A DNA stretch of 64,000 nt from NCBI GenBank assembly GCA_028821395.1, contig JAPPGP010000119.1, positions 1 through 64,000 of the forward strand. Direction: 5' to 3'. Positions 33,821 to 43,776 of this stretch are shown piece by piece. Every line of letters begins with the position of its first letter. Positions within the stretch are counted from its first letter, which is position 1. Source of the DNA: Defluviicoccus sp. GTDB lineage: Bacteria; Pseudomonadota; Alphaproteobacteria; MPNO01. Position numbers and translations under genes: made by a program. The notes beneath the pieces were generated by a model, which ran no database searches, was not told where the DNA came from, and was given only the letters and a program-made list of their open reading frames with translations.

Positions 33821-35170
33821 ATGTTCGACGGGCTGAGAACCAGGTTCGAGGACGTTTTCGACCGCCTCAAGCGGCGCGGTGCGCTGTCCGAGGGGGACGT
33901 TTCGGCCGCGATGCGCGAGATCCGCATCGCCCTCCTGGAGGCCGATGTGGCGCTCCCCGTCGTCAAGGAGTTCACGGACGAGGTAGGCGCCGAGGCGGTG
34001 GGCCAGGAAGTGCTGCGCTCGATCAACCCCGGCCAGATGGTGGTCAAGGTGGTGAACGACCGCTTGGTCGAGATGCTCGGCGCGAGCTCCGAAGGCATCG
34101 ACCTCGCCGCCGCTCCGCCAGTGGCGGTGATGATGGTCGGGCTCCAGGGCTCGGGCAAGACGACGACGACGGCGAAGCTCGGCAAGCGGCTGGCGGGCCA
34201 GGACCGCAAGAAGGTATTGATGGCCTCGCTCGACGTGCGCCGTCCCGCGGCGCAGGAACAGCTCGCCGTGCTCGGCGCCCAGGCCGAGCTCGCCACACTT
34301 CCGGTCATCCCGCTGCAGACGCCGCGGATGATCGCCGACCGGGCGATGGAGACCGCGCGGAAGGAGGGCTACGACGTGGTCCTTCTCGACACCGCCGGCA
34401 GGCTCGCCATCGACGATGCGCTGATGGACGAGGCGGCGACCATCGCCGATGCCGCTTCGCCCAGGGAAACCCTGCTGGTCGCCGATGCGATGACCGGCCA
34501 GGACGCGGTGGCGACGGCGAGCGCCTTCCACCAGCGTCTCGGCCTCACCGGCATCATATTGACCCGGGTCGACGGCGATGCGCGCGGCGGCGCGGCGCTC
34601 TCGATGCGGGCGGTGACCGGCTGCCCGATCAAGCTCCTGGGCACCGGCGAGGGGCTCGATGCGCTCGAGCCGTTCCATCCCGACCGCATCGCGTCGCGCA
34701 TTCTCGGCATGGGCGATGTCGTCAGCCTGGTCGAGAAGGCGCAGGAGACCATCGCCGAGGAAGAGGCCGAGAAGCTAGCCCGCAAGATGCAGAAGGGGCA
34801 GTTCGACTTCGACGACCTCGCCAAGCAGCTGCGCCAGATCCGCACCATGGGCGGGCTCGGCGGCATCGCCCAGCTCCTGCCCGGCATCGGCAAGATGCAG
34901 AAGCAGCTCGCCAACGCCAATGTGGACGAGGCGGTCCTGGTCCGCCAGGAGGCGATCATCTGCTCGATGACGCCGACCGAGCGGCGCCGTCCCGAGATCA
35001 TCAAGGCGTCGCGCAAGCGGCGCATCGCGGCCGGTTCCGGCGTCACCGTCCAGGACGTCAATCGGCTGATGAAGCAGTTCCAGGAAATGAACCGCATGAT
35101 GAAGAAGATGAACCGGCTCGGCCGGAAGGGGCTGATGCGCGGCGGGATGCCGCCGATGATGCCTAGATAG
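33821..35170 (+). CDS. ffh: Signal recognition particle protein Ffh
   Basis: 449 residues from the ATG at 33821 (MFDGLRTRFEDVFDRLKRRG), preceded by GAGGGA. The ORF-track start adds 15 residues outside the family. The N-domain is followed by the GTPase with G1 'GLQGSGKTTTTAKL' at about 107-120, 'DTAGR' and 'TRVDGDARGG'. The C-terminal Met-rich M domain ends MMKKMNRLGRKGLMRGGMPPMMPR. It targets membrane proteins with 4.5S RNA, whose gene is not in the window. It heads the ribosomal operon. Confidence 0.97.
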   Translation: MFDGLRTRFEDVFDRLKRRGALSEGDVSAAMREIRIALLEADVALPVVKEFTDEVGAEAVGQEVLRSINPGQMVVKVVNDRLVEMLGASSEGIDLAAAPPVAVMMVGLQGSGKTTTTAKLGKRLAGQDRKKVLMASLDVRRPAAQEQLAVLGAQAELATLPVIPLQTPRMIADRAMETARKEGYDVVLLDTAGRLAIDDALMDEAATIADAASPRETLLVADAMTGQDAVATASAFHQRLGLTGIILTRVDGDARGGAALSMRAVTGCPIKLLGTGEGLDALEPFHPDRIASRILGMGDVVSLVEKAQETIAEEEAEKLARKMQKGQFDFDDLAKQLRQIRTMGGLGGIAQLLPGIGKMQKQLANANVDEAVLVRQEAIICSMTPTERRRPEIIKASRKRRIAAGSGVTVQDVNRLMKQFQEMNRMMKKMNRLGRKGLMRGGMPPMMPR

Positions 35171-35188
35171 GCCCGGGAAAGGAGAGAC

Positions 35189-35536
35189 ATGGCCCTCAAG
35201 ATCAGACTCGCGCGCGGCGGCGCCAAGAAGCGCCCGTTCTACCGCATCGTGGTCGCCGACTCGCGCAGCCCGCGCGACGGCCGCTTCATCGAGCGGCTCG
35301 GCACCTACAACCCGATCCTGGCCAGCGACCACCCGGACCGCGTGGTGCTCAAGGAGGATCGCATCCGCCACTGGCTCGACCGCGGCGCCAAGCCGAGCGA
35401 CCGGGTGGCGAAGTTCCTCGGCCGGGCGGAGATCGTCCCGATGCCCGCACAGCGCGACAACCCGATCAAGAGCCGCCCCAAGAAGAAGGCGCAGGAGCGG
35501 TTGAAGGCGGCCGAGGAAGCGGCGGCGGAGAGCTGA
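35189..35536 (+). CDS. rpsP: 30S ribosomal protein S16
   Basis: 115 residues. It begins [35 protein letters not shown], an unmistakable S16 start. The C-terminal extension rich in Lys, Ala and Glu is common in alphaproteobacteria. GGAGAG lies just upstream of the ATG. It is 18 bases after ffh and 91 bases before rimM. Confidence 0.98.
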   Translation: MALKIRLARGGAKKRPFYRIVVADSRSPRDGRFIERLGTYNPILASDHPDRVVLKEDRIRHWLDRGAKPSDRVAKFLGRAEIVPMPAQRDNPIKSRPKKKAQERLKAAEEAAAES

Positions 35537-35627
35537 GACGGCTGCGCGACGCCGCAAGCCCGCCGGGCGCGGCCGCGCCGCCGAGGTCTCGACGCTTGCC
35601 GTCGAGGGCGCGGCCCGGGCCGGGCGG

Positions 35628-36155
35628 GTGTGCGTCGGCGCCGTCGCCGGGGCGCATGGCGTGCGCGGCGAGGTGCGCGTCCGCAGCTTCACCGAACGGC
35701 CGGAGGACATCGCGGCTTACGGGCCGCTGGAGGACGAGGCGGGCGGCCGGGTCTTCGTGCTTGCCCTCACCGGGCAGGCGCGCGGCCAGCTGACCGGATC
35801 GATCGAGGGCGTCTCCGGGCGCGAGGCGGCCGAGGCGCTGCGCGGCACCAGGCTCTATGTCGACCGGGACCGGCTGCCGCGGCCGGCGGACGAGGACGAG
35901 TTCTACCACGCCGACCTGCTGGGACTGGCGGCGGTGGACGGGGACGGAAAGCTACGCGGGCGGGTCGCGGCGATTCTGCCGGCGGGCGACGCGGCGGTGC
36001 TGGAGATCGATCCCGGCGGCGGGGACACGCTGCTGGTGCCGTTCACCCGGGAGCACGTGCCGGAGATCGACGTCCCGGCCGGGCGCATCGCGATCGACCC
36101 GCCCGAGGAGCCCGGCGCAGGGGGGCAGGAAGACGAGGACGATGGGCGCCGATGA
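35628..36155 (+). CDS. rimM: Ribosome maturation factor RimM
   Basis: 175 residues from the GTG at 35628. The N-terminal RimM domain begins '[33 protein letters not shown]'. The PRC-barrel half contains '[13 protein letters not shown]' and '[14 protein letters not shown]'. It helps mature the 30S head with S19. The frame is open upstream into rpsP but offers no other start codon. It overlaps trmD by 14 bases. Confidence 0.95.
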   Translation: MCVGAVAGAHGVRGEVRVRSFTERPEDIAAYGPLEDEAGGRVFVLALTGQARGQLTGSIEGVSGREAAEALRGTRLYVDRDRLPRPADEDEFYHADLLGLAAVDGDGKLRGRVAAILPAGDAAVLEIDPGGGDTLLVPFTREHVPEIDVPAGRIAIDPPEEPGAGGQEDEDDGRR

Positions 36156-36876
36156 CAAGAAGCCGTTCGCGGTCCGCGTGCTCACCATCTTTCCCGCGAT
36201 GTTCCCCGGTCCGCTCGGCCATTCGCTTGCCGGCCGAGCGCTCGCGGAGGGAATCTGGTGTCTCGAAACAGTGGACATTCGGGACTTCGCGCGCGATAAA
36301 CACCGCTCCGTCGACGACACCCCCTTTGGCGGGGGCGCGGGGATGGTGATGCGGCCGGACGTCGTGGGGGACGCGCTCGCGGCGGTCGCCCGATCCGGTA
36401 CGCCGCTGATCTATCTCAGCCCGCGCGGACGGCTGCTCGATCAGGCGCGGGTTCGCGCTCTGGCCTCCGGGCCCGGGATGAACCTGCTCTGCGGCCGTTT
36501 CGAGGGCGTCGACGAGCGGGTGCTCGAGGCGTACGAAGTCGAGGAGCTGAGCCTCGGGGACTTCGTGCTGTCGGGGGGCGAGCCGGCGGCGATCGCGCTG
36601 ATCGACGCCTGCGTGCGGCTGTTGCCGGGCGTCGTCGGGCAGTCGGAGTCGCTGGCCGAGGAGAGCTTCGCCGGCGGGCTGCTCGAGTACCCGCACTACA
36701 CGCGCCCGCGCGAGTGGCGGGGCCGCGGGGTGCCCGAGGCGTTGTTGAGCGGGCATCACGAGCGGATCCGCGACTGGCGCATGGCGGCCGCGGAACGCGC
36801 GACACGGGAGCGCCGGCCGGATCTGTGGCGGCGCTACCGGCAGAGCTTGGAAGGGTTGGACGATGAACGTGATTGA
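36142..36876 (+). CDS. trmD: tRNA (guanine-37-N1)-methyltransferase
   Basis: 244 residues from the ATG at 36142. TrmD trefoil-knot motifs are '[21 protein letters not shown]', '[18 protein letters not shown]', '[15 protein letters not shown]', '[19 protein letters not shown]' and '[12 protein letters not shown]'. It uses SAM to methylate G37 and prevent +1 frameshifting. It overlaps rimM and rplS by 14 bases each, giving tight translational coupling. Confidence 0.97.
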   Translation: MGADDKKPFAVRVLTIFPAMFPGPLGHSLAGRALAEGIWCLETVDIRDFARDKHRSVDDTPFGGGAGMVMRPDVVGDALAAVARSGTPLIYLSPRGRLLDQARVRALASGPGMNLLCGRFEGVDERVLEAYEVEELSLGDFVLSGGEPAAIALIDACVRLLPGVVGQSESLAEESFAGGLLEYPHYTRPREWRGRGVPEALLSGHHERIRDWRMAAAERATRERRPDLWRRYRQSLEGLDDERD

Positions 36877-37282
36877 GCAGATCGAAGCCGAGCAGATCGC
36901 CAGGCTCACCTCGGAACGGCCGATTCCGGCATTCGCCCCGGGCGACACGGTGCGCGTCCACTTCAAGGTCGTCGAAGGCTCGCGCGAGCGAATCCAGGTC
37001 TATGAGGGGGTGGTGATCGCGCGCACCTCCAGCGGGGTGAGCTCCGCCTTCACGGTGCGCAAGATCTCCTACGGCGAAGGCGTCGAACGCGTCTTTCCGC
37101 TCTATTCGCCGCGTATCGACCGGATCGAGGTGGTGCGCCGCGGCAAGGTACGGCGCGCCAAGCTCTATTACCTGCGCAGCCGGCGCGGCAAGCGCGCGCG
37201 GATCGCCGAGAAGGTGGAGCGCCGGCCGGACGCGGCGGACAAGCCGCCCGAGGCCGAGACGGCGGACACCGACGGAGAATAG
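36863..37282 (+). CDS. rplS: 50S ribosomal protein L19
   Basis: 139 residues. '[83 protein letters not shown]' is the full L19 core. A C-terminal acidic and basic extension of about 25 residues follows. It overlaps trmD by 14 bases and is followed by a stem-loop before leuC. Confidence 0.98.
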   Translation: MNVIEQIEAEQIARLTSERPIPAFAPGDTVRVHFKVVEGSRERIQVYEGVVIARTSSGVSSAFTVRKISYGEGVERVFPLYSPRIDRIEVVRRGKVRRAKLYYLRSRRGKRARIAEKVERRPDAADKPPEAETADTDGE

Positions 37283-37290
37283 ACCGGGTT

Positions 37291-37310
37291 CGCGGCCCCG
37301 CCCGGCCGCG
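37291..37310 (+). terminator. Stem-loop after rplS
   Basis: CGCGGCC (37291-37297) and GGCCGCG (37304-37310) make a perfect 7-bp stem with a 6-base loop just past the rplS stop. No T-run follows. It may cause partial termination between the ribosomal genes and leuC rather than a full stop. Confidence 0.45.
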
Positions 37311-37337
37311 TTCCGGCCAAATCGAGGAGGGCGCTCG

Positions 37338-38744
37338 ATGGCGCAACCGAAGACCCTGTTCGACAAGATCTGGGACAGCCATGTGGTCGACGTCCAGGAG
37401 GACGGCACCTGCCTGCTCTATATCGACCGACAGATCATCCACGAGATCACCAGCGCCCAGGCCTTCGAAGGGCTGCGCGCGGCCGGACGCACGGTGCGCC
37501 GGCCGGAGGCCCAGCTCCTGGTCCCCGACCACAACGTGCCGACCACCGACCGCTCGCTCCCCATCGAGAACGAGGAGTCGCGCATCCAGATCGAGCTCCT
37601 CAAGGAGAACGCCGCGGCCTTCGGCCTGCCCTATATCGAGCTCGACGACATCCGCCAGGGCATCGTCCACGTGATCGGCCCCGAGCAGGGCTTCACCCTG
37701 CCTGGGCTGACCATGGCCTGCGGCGACTCGCACACCTCGACGCATGGCGCCTTCGGCTGCCTCGCCTTCGGCATCGGCACCTCCGAGGTCGAGCACGTGC
37801 TGGCCACCCAGTCGCTGATCCAGCGCCCGGCGAAGAACATGCGCGTCACCGTCGACGGGGCGCTGCCGCCGGGCGTGGTGGCCAAGGACCTCGCGCTCGC
37901 CATCATCGGCGCGATCGGCACCGCCGGCGGCACCGGCTGCGTCATCGAGTATGCCGGCAAGGCAGTCGAGGACCTCTCGATGGAAGGGCGGATGACGCTC
38001 TGCAACATGACCATCGAGGGCGGCGCGCGGGCCGGTCTCGTCGCCCCCGACCAGACCACCTTCGACTACGTCAGGGGCCGCCCGATGGCGCCCAAGGGCG
38101 CCGCGTGGGAGCAGGCCGAGGCCTATTGGCGAACGCTGCCCTCCGATCCCGGGGCGGAATACGACAAGGAGGTCGCCATCCCGGCCGACGGCATCGAGCC
38201 CCAGGTGACCTGGGGGACCAGCCCGGAGATGGTGCTGCCGATCTCGGGCTCGGTGCCCGACCCGTCCGGCGAGGAGGACGGCAACCGCAAGCGCTCGCTG
38301 GAGCGCGCGATCGACTATATGGGGCTGTCCGCCGGCCAGGCGCTGACCGATATCCGGGTCGACAAGGTGTTCATCGGCTCCTGCACCAATTCGCGGATCG
38401 AGGATCTGCGCGCCGCCGCCGCCGTGGCCGAAGGGCGGAGCGTCGCCGACGGCGTCCAGGCGATGGTGGTTCCGGGCTCCGGTCTGGTGAAGCACCAGGC
38501 CGAGGAGGAGGGGCTAGACCGGGTGTTCAGAGAGGCCGGGTTCGACTGGCGCGAGCCCGGGTGCTCGATGTGCATCGCGATGAACGGCGACATGCTGGCG
38601 CCGGGCGAGCGCTCGGCTTCGACGTCGAACCGCAATTTCGAGGGCCGCCAGGGGCCCGGCGGACGCACCCACCTGATGAGCCCCGCGATGGCCGCCGCGG
38701 CCGCGGTCAACGGCCATCTGAGCGACCACCGGGACCTGATCTAG
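37338..38744 (+). CDS. leuC: 3-isopropylmalate dehydratase large subunit
   Basis: 468 residues. The aconitase-type 4Fe-4S ligands are in '[17 protein letters not shown]' and '[13 protein letters not shown]'. '[33 protein letters not shown]' is the classic LeuC block. With LeuD it isomerises 2- to 3-isopropylmalate in leucine synthesis. GAGGAGGG precedes the ATG. It starts the leuC-leuD-leuB run directly after rplS, as in many Rhodospirillales-like genomes. Confidence 0.98.
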   Translation: MAQPKTLFDKIWDSHVVDVQEDGTCLLYIDRQIIHEITSAQAFEGLRAAGRTVRRPEAQLLVPDHNVPTTDRSLPIENEESRIQIELLKENAAAFGLPYIELDDIRQGIVHVIGPEQGFTLPGLTMACGDSHTSTHGAFGCLAFGIGTSEVEHVLATQSLIQRPAKNMRVTVDGALPPGVVAKDLALAIIGAIGTAGGTGCVIEYAGKAVEDLSMEGRMTLCNMTIEGGARAGLVAPDQTTFDYVRGRPMAPKGAAWEQAEAYWRTLPSDPGAEYDKEVAIPADGIEPQVTWGTSPEMVLPISGSVPDPSGEEDGNRKRSLERAIDYMGLSAGQALTDIRVDKVFIGSCTNSRIEDLRAAAAVAEGRSVADGVQAMVVPGSGLVKHQAEEEGLDRVFREAGFDWREPGCSMCIAMNGDMLAPGERSASTSNRNFEGRQGPGGRTHLMSPAMAAAAAVNGHLSDHRDLI

Positions 38745-38757
38745 GGAGGGCTTGACG

Positions 38758-39363
38758 ATGGAGAAGTTCACCACCCTGGAAGGCATCGCCGCCCCCTTTC
38801 CGATGGTCAACGTGGACACCGACCGGATCATCCCGGCGCGGTTCCTCAAGACCATCAAGAAGACCGGGCTCGGCAAGAACCTGTTCAACGAGCTGCGCTA
38901 CGACGAGGCCGGCTCGGAGAAGCCCGACTTCGTGCTCAACAAGCCGGCCTACCGCGAGGCCAGGATCCTGGTCGCCGGGGACAATTTCGGCTGCGGCTCG
39001 TCGCGCGAGCACGCGCCCTGGGCGCTGGTCGATTTCGGCATACGCTGCGTCATCGCGCCGAGCTTCGCCGACATCTTCAACAACAACGCCTCGAAGAACG
39101 GCATGCTGCTGATCGCGCTACCGCAGGAGACGGTCGACAAGCTGATGGAGGACGCCGACAAGGGCGGCAATGCGCGCCTCTCGGTCGATCTGGAGAAGCA
39201 GCGGATCGTCCGCCCGGACGGCGAGACCATCGATTTCGACATCGACCCGTTCAAGAAGCACTGCCTGCTCAACGGGCTCGACGACATCGCGCTGACCTTG
39301 CAGAAGGACGACAAGATCAGCGCCTTCGAAGGCGCGCGCAAGGCCGCCCAACCCTGGGCCTGA
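38758..39363 (+). CDS. leuD: 3-isopropylmalate dehydratase small subunit
   Basis: 201 residues from the ATG at 38758, 7 bases after GGGAGGG. The ORF-track TTG start two codons earlier is less well placed. '[26 protein letters not shown]' and '[38 protein letters not shown]' define LeuD. It forms the active dehydratase with LeuC. It is followed by leuB after 7 bases. Confidence 0.98.
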   Translation: MEKFTTLEGIAAPFPMVNVDTDRIIPARFLKTIKKTGLGKNLFNELRYDEAGSEKPDFVLNKPAYREARILVAGDNFGCGSSREHAPWALVDFGIRCVIAPSFADIFNNNASKNGMLLIALPQETVDKLMEDADKGGNARLSVDLEKQRIVRPDGETIDFDIDPFKKHCLLNGLDDIALTLQKDDKISAFEGARKAAQPWA

Positions 39364-39370
39364 CGCCGCG

Positions 39371-40483
39371 ATGGCCGCCAACAAGAAGCTCTTGATCCTC
39401 GCCGGGGACGGCATCGGCCCCGAGGTGATGGGCGAGGTGCGCCGGGTCGTCGACTGGATGGACCGGCGCCGCCATGTGAGCTTCGACGTCGCCGAGGCGC
39501 TGGTCGGCGGCGCGGCGATCGACGAAGAGGGCGGGCCGATCTCGGACGCCACCATGGACGCGGCGATGGGCGCGGATGCGGTGCTGCTGGGCGCCTGCGG
39601 CGGCCCCAAATGGGCCGATGTCGCGTTCGAGATCCGCCCCGAGGCGGGGCTCTTGCGCCTGCGCAAGGACCTCGAGCTGTTCGCCAATCTGCGCCCGGCG
39701 CTGGTCTTCGACGCGCTTGCCGAGGCCTCGACGCTGAAGACCGAGCTGGTCGCCGGGCTCGACATCCTTATCGTCCGCGAGCTGACGGGCGGGGTCTATT
39801 TCGGCGAGCCGCGCGGCATCGAGACCCTGGAGGGCGGCGAGCGCCGGGGCGTCAACACGCAGGTCTACACTACCTCGGAGATCGTCCGCGTCGCCCGGGT
39901 CGCCTTCGACCTCGCGCGCAAGCGCGGCAACCGGGTCTGTTCGGTCGAGAAGGCGAACGTGATGGAGAGCGGCCTGCTGTGGCGCGAGGAGGTCACCCGG
40001 CTGCACGCGGCCGAATACGCCGATGTCGAGCTCTCGCACATGCTGGCCGACAATTGCGGCATGCAGCTGGTGCGCGCGCCCAAGCAGTTCGACGTGATCG
40101 TGACCGACAATCTGTTCGGCGACATGCTGTCGGATGTCGCCTCGATGCTGACCGGCTCGCTCGGCATGCTGCCCTCGGCCTCGCTCGGGCCCGAGGATTC
40201 TTCGGGGCGGCGGCGGGCGCTGTATGAGCCGATCCACGGCTCGGCGCCCGACATCGCCGGCGAGAACAAGGCCAACCCGCTCGCCACCCTGCTCAGCTTC
40301 GCGATGATGCTGCGCTACTCCTTCGACATGGAGGAGGACGCGCTCCTGGTCGAGCGGGCGGTGGAGCGGGCGCTAGCCCAAGGGCTGCGCACCGGCGACA
40401 TCATGCAGCCCGGCATGACCCCGGTCTCGACCACCGGCATGGGCGAGGCGGTGACCGCCGCGCTCGATGCGCTGGCGGCTTAG
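39371..40483 (+). CDS. leuB: 3-isopropylmalate dehydrogenase
   Basis: 370 residues. '[15 protein letters not shown]', '[11 protein letters not shown]', '[16 protein letters not shown]', '[35 protein letters not shown]' and '[19 protein letters not shown]' cover substrate, metal and NAD sites. It performs the oxidative decarboxylation in leucine synthesis. Its stop overlaps the convergent TRAP permease stop by 4 bases. Confidence 0.98.
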   Translation: MAANKKLLILAGDGIGPEVMGEVRRVVDWMDRRRHVSFDVAEALVGGAAIDEEGGPISDATMDAAMGADAVLLGACGGPKWADVAFEIRPEAGLLRLRKDLELFANLRPALVFDALAEASTLKTELVAGLDILIVRELTGGVYFGEPRGIETLEGGERRGVNTQVYTTSEIVRVARVAFDLARKRGNRVCSVEKANVMESGLLWREEVTRLHAAEYADVELSHMLADNCGMQLVRAPKQFDVIVTDNLFGDMLSDVASMLTGSLGMLPSASLGPEDSSGRRRALYEPIHGSAPDIAGENKANPLATLLSFAMMLRYSFDMEEDALLVERAVERALAQGLRTGDIMQPGMTPVSTTGMGEAVTAALDALAA

Positions 40484-41784
40484 TTCTTGGTCATCTGCTG
40501 CGGCAGGTAGGTGGCGATCTCGGGGAACACCACCAGCAGCACCACGCCGATCTGCAACAGGATGAAGAACGGGAACGCCGCGCGGGCGATCTGCAGGATG
40601 TTGCGCCCGGTGAGCCCCTGCAGGACGAACAGGTTGAACCCGACCGGCGGGGTGACCTGCGACATCTCGACCACCAGCACCAGGTAGATGCCGAACCATA
40701 TCGGGTCGATCCCCGCTTCCTGGATCATCGGCAGGATGATCGAGGTGGTCAGCAGCACCACCGAGATGCCGTCGAGGAAGCAGCCGAGGATGATGAAGAA
40801 CACCGTCAGCGCGGCGATCAGCCCGTAGCGGCCGAGCTCCATCTCGCCGATCCACTGCGCCAGCGAGCGCGGGATACCGGTGAACCCCATGGCGATGGTG
40901 AGGAACGACGCGCCGACGAAGATGAAGCTGATCATGCAGGTGGTCCGGGTCGCCCCCATCAGGCTGTCGGCAAGCACCCGCCGGCTGAGCCCGCCGGTGC
41001 CCCAGGCCAGCGCGAGCGAGCCGAGCACGCCGACGACCGCGGCCTCTACCGGGGTCGCGATGCCGAGATAGATCGAGCCCAGCACGGCGACGATCAGCAG
41101 AATGGTGGGCAGGAGCCGGCGGGACTCGTAGATCTTGCGCCAGATGGTGAACCGCTCGTCGCTCTTCGGGATGCGGGACGGGTTGACCAGCGCCCACAGC
41201 ATGATGAAGCCCATGAACAGGGCCATCAGCATGACGCCCGGCAGGATCCCGGCGATGAACAGCCGGGCGATCGAGAGCTCCGCGGCGACGCCATAGACGA
41301 TCAGGATGATCGACGGCGGGATCAGGAAGCCGAGCGTGCCGGAGCCCGCCAGCGTTCCGATCGACATGCGCTCGTCATAACCGCGCCGGTGCAGCTCGGG
41401 GATCGACATGCGCCCGATGGTCACCGCCGTCGCCGCAGAGGATCCGGAAATCGCGGCGAAGATGCCGCAGGCGACCACGTTGACGTGGAGCAGCCGGCCG
41501 GGCAGCCGCGTCACCCAAGGGGCGATGCCGCGGAACATGTCCTCCGACAGCCGCGTACGGAACAGGATCTCCCCCATCCAGACGAACAGCGGCAGCGCGA
41601 TCAGCGAGAACGGGGTGGTCGAGCCCCAGGTCGTGGTCGCCAGCACCGAGCCCGCCGGCGCGGTGGTGAACGTCATCATCGCGAACACCGAGACGCCCAC
41701 CAGCGACAGCGCGACCCAGAGCCCCGAGCCGAGCAGCAGCAAGAGGACGAAGGTGAGCACCAGCGCGATCGAGAGGATGTCCAT
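40480..41784 (-). CDS. dctM: TRAP transporter large permease DctM
   Basis: 434 residues with about 12 membrane segments. DctM motifs are '[33 protein letters not shown]', '[18 protein letters not shown]' and '[19 protein letters not shown]'. It drives uptake of a carboxylate captured by the DctP protein. It is the last gene of dctP-dctQ-dctM, 9 bases after dctQ, and converges on leuB. Confidence 0.95.
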   Translation of the reverse strand: MDILSIALVLTFVLLLLLGSGLWVALSLVGVSVFAMMTFTTAPAGSVLATTTWGSTTPFSLIALPLFVWMGEILFRTRLSEDMFRGIAPWVTRLPGRLLHVNVVACGIFAAISGSSAATAVTIGRMSIPELHRRGYDERMSIGTLAGSGTLGFLIPPSIILIVYGVAAELSIARLFIAGILPGVMLMALFMGFIMLWALVNPSRIPKSDERFTIWRKIYESRRLLPTILLIVAVLGSIYLGIATPVEAAVVGVLGSLALAWGTGGLSRRVLADSLMGATRTTCMISFIFVGASFLTIAMGFTGIPRSLAQWIGEMELGRYGLIAALTVFFIILGCFLDGISVVLLTTSIILPMIQEAGIDPIWFGIYLVLVVEMSQVTPPVGFNLFVLQGLTGRNILQIARAAFPFFILLQIGVVLLVVFPEIATYLPQQMTKN

Positions 41785-41793
41785 GAACGCGCC

Positions 41794-42330
41794 CTAGCTC
41801 TCGTCGCCCAGCCTGAGCGCCCGGGCGGCCTCGTCACCGTCCCGTTGTGCGTATTGCGGCGCCCGCCCGCCGAGCATCGCCACCAGCTCGTCGACGAAGG
41901 CGATCGCCAGCACCACCAGGCCCAGCGCGAGACCGGATTGCGGGATCCAGAGCGGCGTCTTGATCAGCCCCTGGCCGACCTCGCCGAACACGAAGGTCTC
42001 GTAGGCGAAGGCGCAGAAATGCCAGGCGAAGTAGATGCTGAGCAGGGTGCCGAGTGCGAGGCAGAAGAGCTCCAGCGCATGGCGCATCCGCGCCGGCACG
42101 CGGAGCAGCAGGATCGAGACCCGAATGTGCTCGCCGCTGGTGAGCGTGTAGGCGAGGCCCAGGAAGATCGCCGAGGCGAGGCAGTAGCCGGCAAACTCGG
42201 TGGCGGCGGGGATCAGCACGCCCGCCATCCGGCCGACGATCTCGGCCAGGATGGCGAGCGCGATGCAGACGATGAACGCGGCGGAGAGGACGCCGCAGCC
42301 GCGATAGAGCCCGTTGAGGAGGCGTCTCAC
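41794..42330 (-). CDS. dctQ: TRAP transporter small permease DctQ
   Basis: 178 residues with four membrane segments. The typical DctQ pattern 'LAEIVGRMAGVLIPAATEFAGYCLASAIFLGLAYTLTSGEHIRV' is present. It bridges the binding protein and the large permease. It lies 22 bases after dctP and 9 bases before dctM. Confidence 0.93.
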   Translation of the reverse strand: MRRLLNGLYRGCGVLSAAFIVCIALAILAEIVGRMAGVLIPAATEFAGYCLASAIFLGLAYTLTSGEHIRVSILLLRVPARMRHALELFCLALGTLLSIYFAWHFCAFAYETFVFGEVGQGLIKTPLWIPQSGLALGLVVLAIAFVDELVAMLGGRAPQYAQRDGDEAARALRLGDES

Positions 42331-42352
42331 ATCGTCATGCGCGGACCGGCGC

Positions 42353-43330
42353 TCAGTTGGACGCGCGGTAGGCGTCGAGGATCTTCTTGCCGTCCGGCCC
42401 CGCCTTCGAGAGCCAGTCCTCGACCATCCTGGCGCCCGCCGCGCGCAGCCCCTTCATCAGCCCGGGCTTGGGTGGCACCACGGTGAGCTTCTCCGCGAGC
42501 TTCGCGGTCATCTTGGCGGTCTCGTTGGCGCTCATCTCCCAGCCCCTCGGCTCGGCCCGTGACGCGGCGTCGAGCACGGCCTTCCGCGTTCCCTCGCTCA
42601 GCCGCCGGAAGGCGCGCGTGTTGACGATGACCATGTTCTTGCCGAGCCCGGCGCGGGTGTCGTGGTAGTGGCTGAGGTAGTCCCACGACTTGGTCAGCAC
42701 GCCGGTGGTGGCCGAGGTGATCATCGCGTCCACGATCCCGGTGGAGAACGCCTGCGGGATGTCGACCAGCTGCACCGTCGTCGGCACCGCGCCGACCGCG
42801 GCGGCGTAGCGCGAGATGGTGGCGTTGTAGGCGCGGAACTTGAGGCCCTTGAAGTCGCCGGCGCTCTTCAGCTCCATCTTGGCGTAGAAGCCCTGGGGCG
42901 GCCACGGCACCGAATACAGAAGCGTCAGCCCCTTCTTGGCCAGCCGGCTCGCGATGAACGGCCTGGAGACCTGCCACAGCCGCTTTGCCTGGTCGTAGCT
43001 CTCGGCGAAGAAGAGCAGCGAGTCGACCTCGTAGACCCGGTCCTCGTTGGCGAGCAGCGAGACGATGGTCTCGCCCATCTGGATCTGACCGCTCTGCACC
43101 GCGCGGTGGATCTCCGGCAGCTTGTAGAGCGACTGCGCGCTGTGGACGGTGATCTTGAGATCGCCCTTGGACGCCTCGGCGATCTCGTTCACGAACTGGT
43201 GGATGTTCTTGGTGTGGAAGAACGGATCCGGATAGGCGGTGGCCATGTTCCACTGCTGCGCGGCGAGCGCGCCATTGGCCGCGAGAATGCCCGCAAACCC
43301 CGCCGCAACGGCCGAAATCCTGAGCTTCAT
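42353..43330 (-). CDS. dctP: TRAP solute-binding protein DctP
   Basis: 325 residues from the ATG at 43330 (MKLRISAVAAGFAGILAANGALA signal peptide); longer starts extend into non-coding DNA. The DctP fold is shown by 'WNMATAYPDPFFHTKNIHQFVNEIAEASKGDLKITVH' and 'FKGLKFRAYNATISRYAAAVGAVPTTVQLVDIPQAFSTGIVDAMI'. The latter holds the ligand-binding Arg and the selectivity helix. The solute is not identifiable. It heads the dctPQM operon. Confidence 0.94.
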   Translation of the reverse strand: MKLRISAVAAGFAGILAANGALAAQQWNMATAYPDPFFHTKNIHQFVNEIAEASKGDLKITVHSAQSLYKLPEIHRAVQSGQIQMGETIVSLLANEDRVYEVDSLLFFAESYDQAKRLWQVSRPFIASRLAKKGLTLLYSVPWPPQGFYAKMELKSAGDFKGLKFRAYNATISRYAAAVGAVPTTVQLVDIPQAFSTGIVDAMITSATTGVLTKSWDYLSHYHDTRAGLGKNMVIVNTRAFRRLSEGTRKAVLDAASRAEPRGWEMSANETAKMTAKLAEKLTVVPPKPGLMKGLRAAGARMVEDWLSKAGPDGKKILDAYRASN

Positions 43331-43404
43331 TTCCGAATCCTTCCTTGCCGGGTGCCGAGGCGAAGATTGTTCCACCGCCACCGGGGAGGGTCAACCGCTG
43401 GCGC

Positions 43405-43433
43405 TTGCCCGCCGGCCCGGGGCAGGCTATCCT
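43405..43433 (+). promoter_or_regulatory. Promoter for the small secreted protein
   Basis: TTGCCC (43405-43410) and TATCCT (43428-43433) are 17 bases apart, with GAGG 9 bases before the ATG at 43470. This is a moderate sigma-70-like match in the divergent dctP region. Confidence 0.4.
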
Positions 43434-43469
43434 GCGCGGGATTGCAACCCTCTGTCGAGGTGCGTGTCG

Positions 43470-43691
43470 ATGAAGAAGACCCTCGCGATTGTCGCCGCTG
43501 CTGCGTTTGCGGCCGCGATTTCGTCCCCGGCGCTTGCCTGCATGTACAGCAAGATGGTCTCGACCGCGACGCAGGCGCCGATCACCACCGCGCTCAACAC
43601 CCAGCCGTCGACGCCTGCCCCCGCGGTTCAGCCGATCGAGCCGGAGACCGAACCGGCCACGGCGAATCCCGAGGTCAAGTCGGACAGCTAG
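43470..43691 (+). CDS. Small secreted protein of unknown function
   Basis: 73 residues from the ATG at 43470. A clear signal peptide (MKKTLAIVAAAAFAAAISSPALA) is followed by a mature part of about 50 residues. That part begins CMYSKMVSTATQ and ends in a Pro/Thr/Glu-rich tail. The Cys at the first mature position is suggestive, but there is no full lipobox. It is 85 bases before asd and is not obviously related to it. Confidence 0.65.
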   Translation: MKKTLAIVAAAAFAAAISSPALACMYSKMVSTATQAPITTALNTQPSTPAPAVQPIEPETEPATANPEVKSDS

Positions 43692-43776
43692 CAGCGGCGC
43701 TTCGGCGCGGAACGGGACCCGGCCCGGCGCCGGGTGGCACGGCTCGCCCGCGGGCGGGCCGGGAGAGGGTTTTTCC

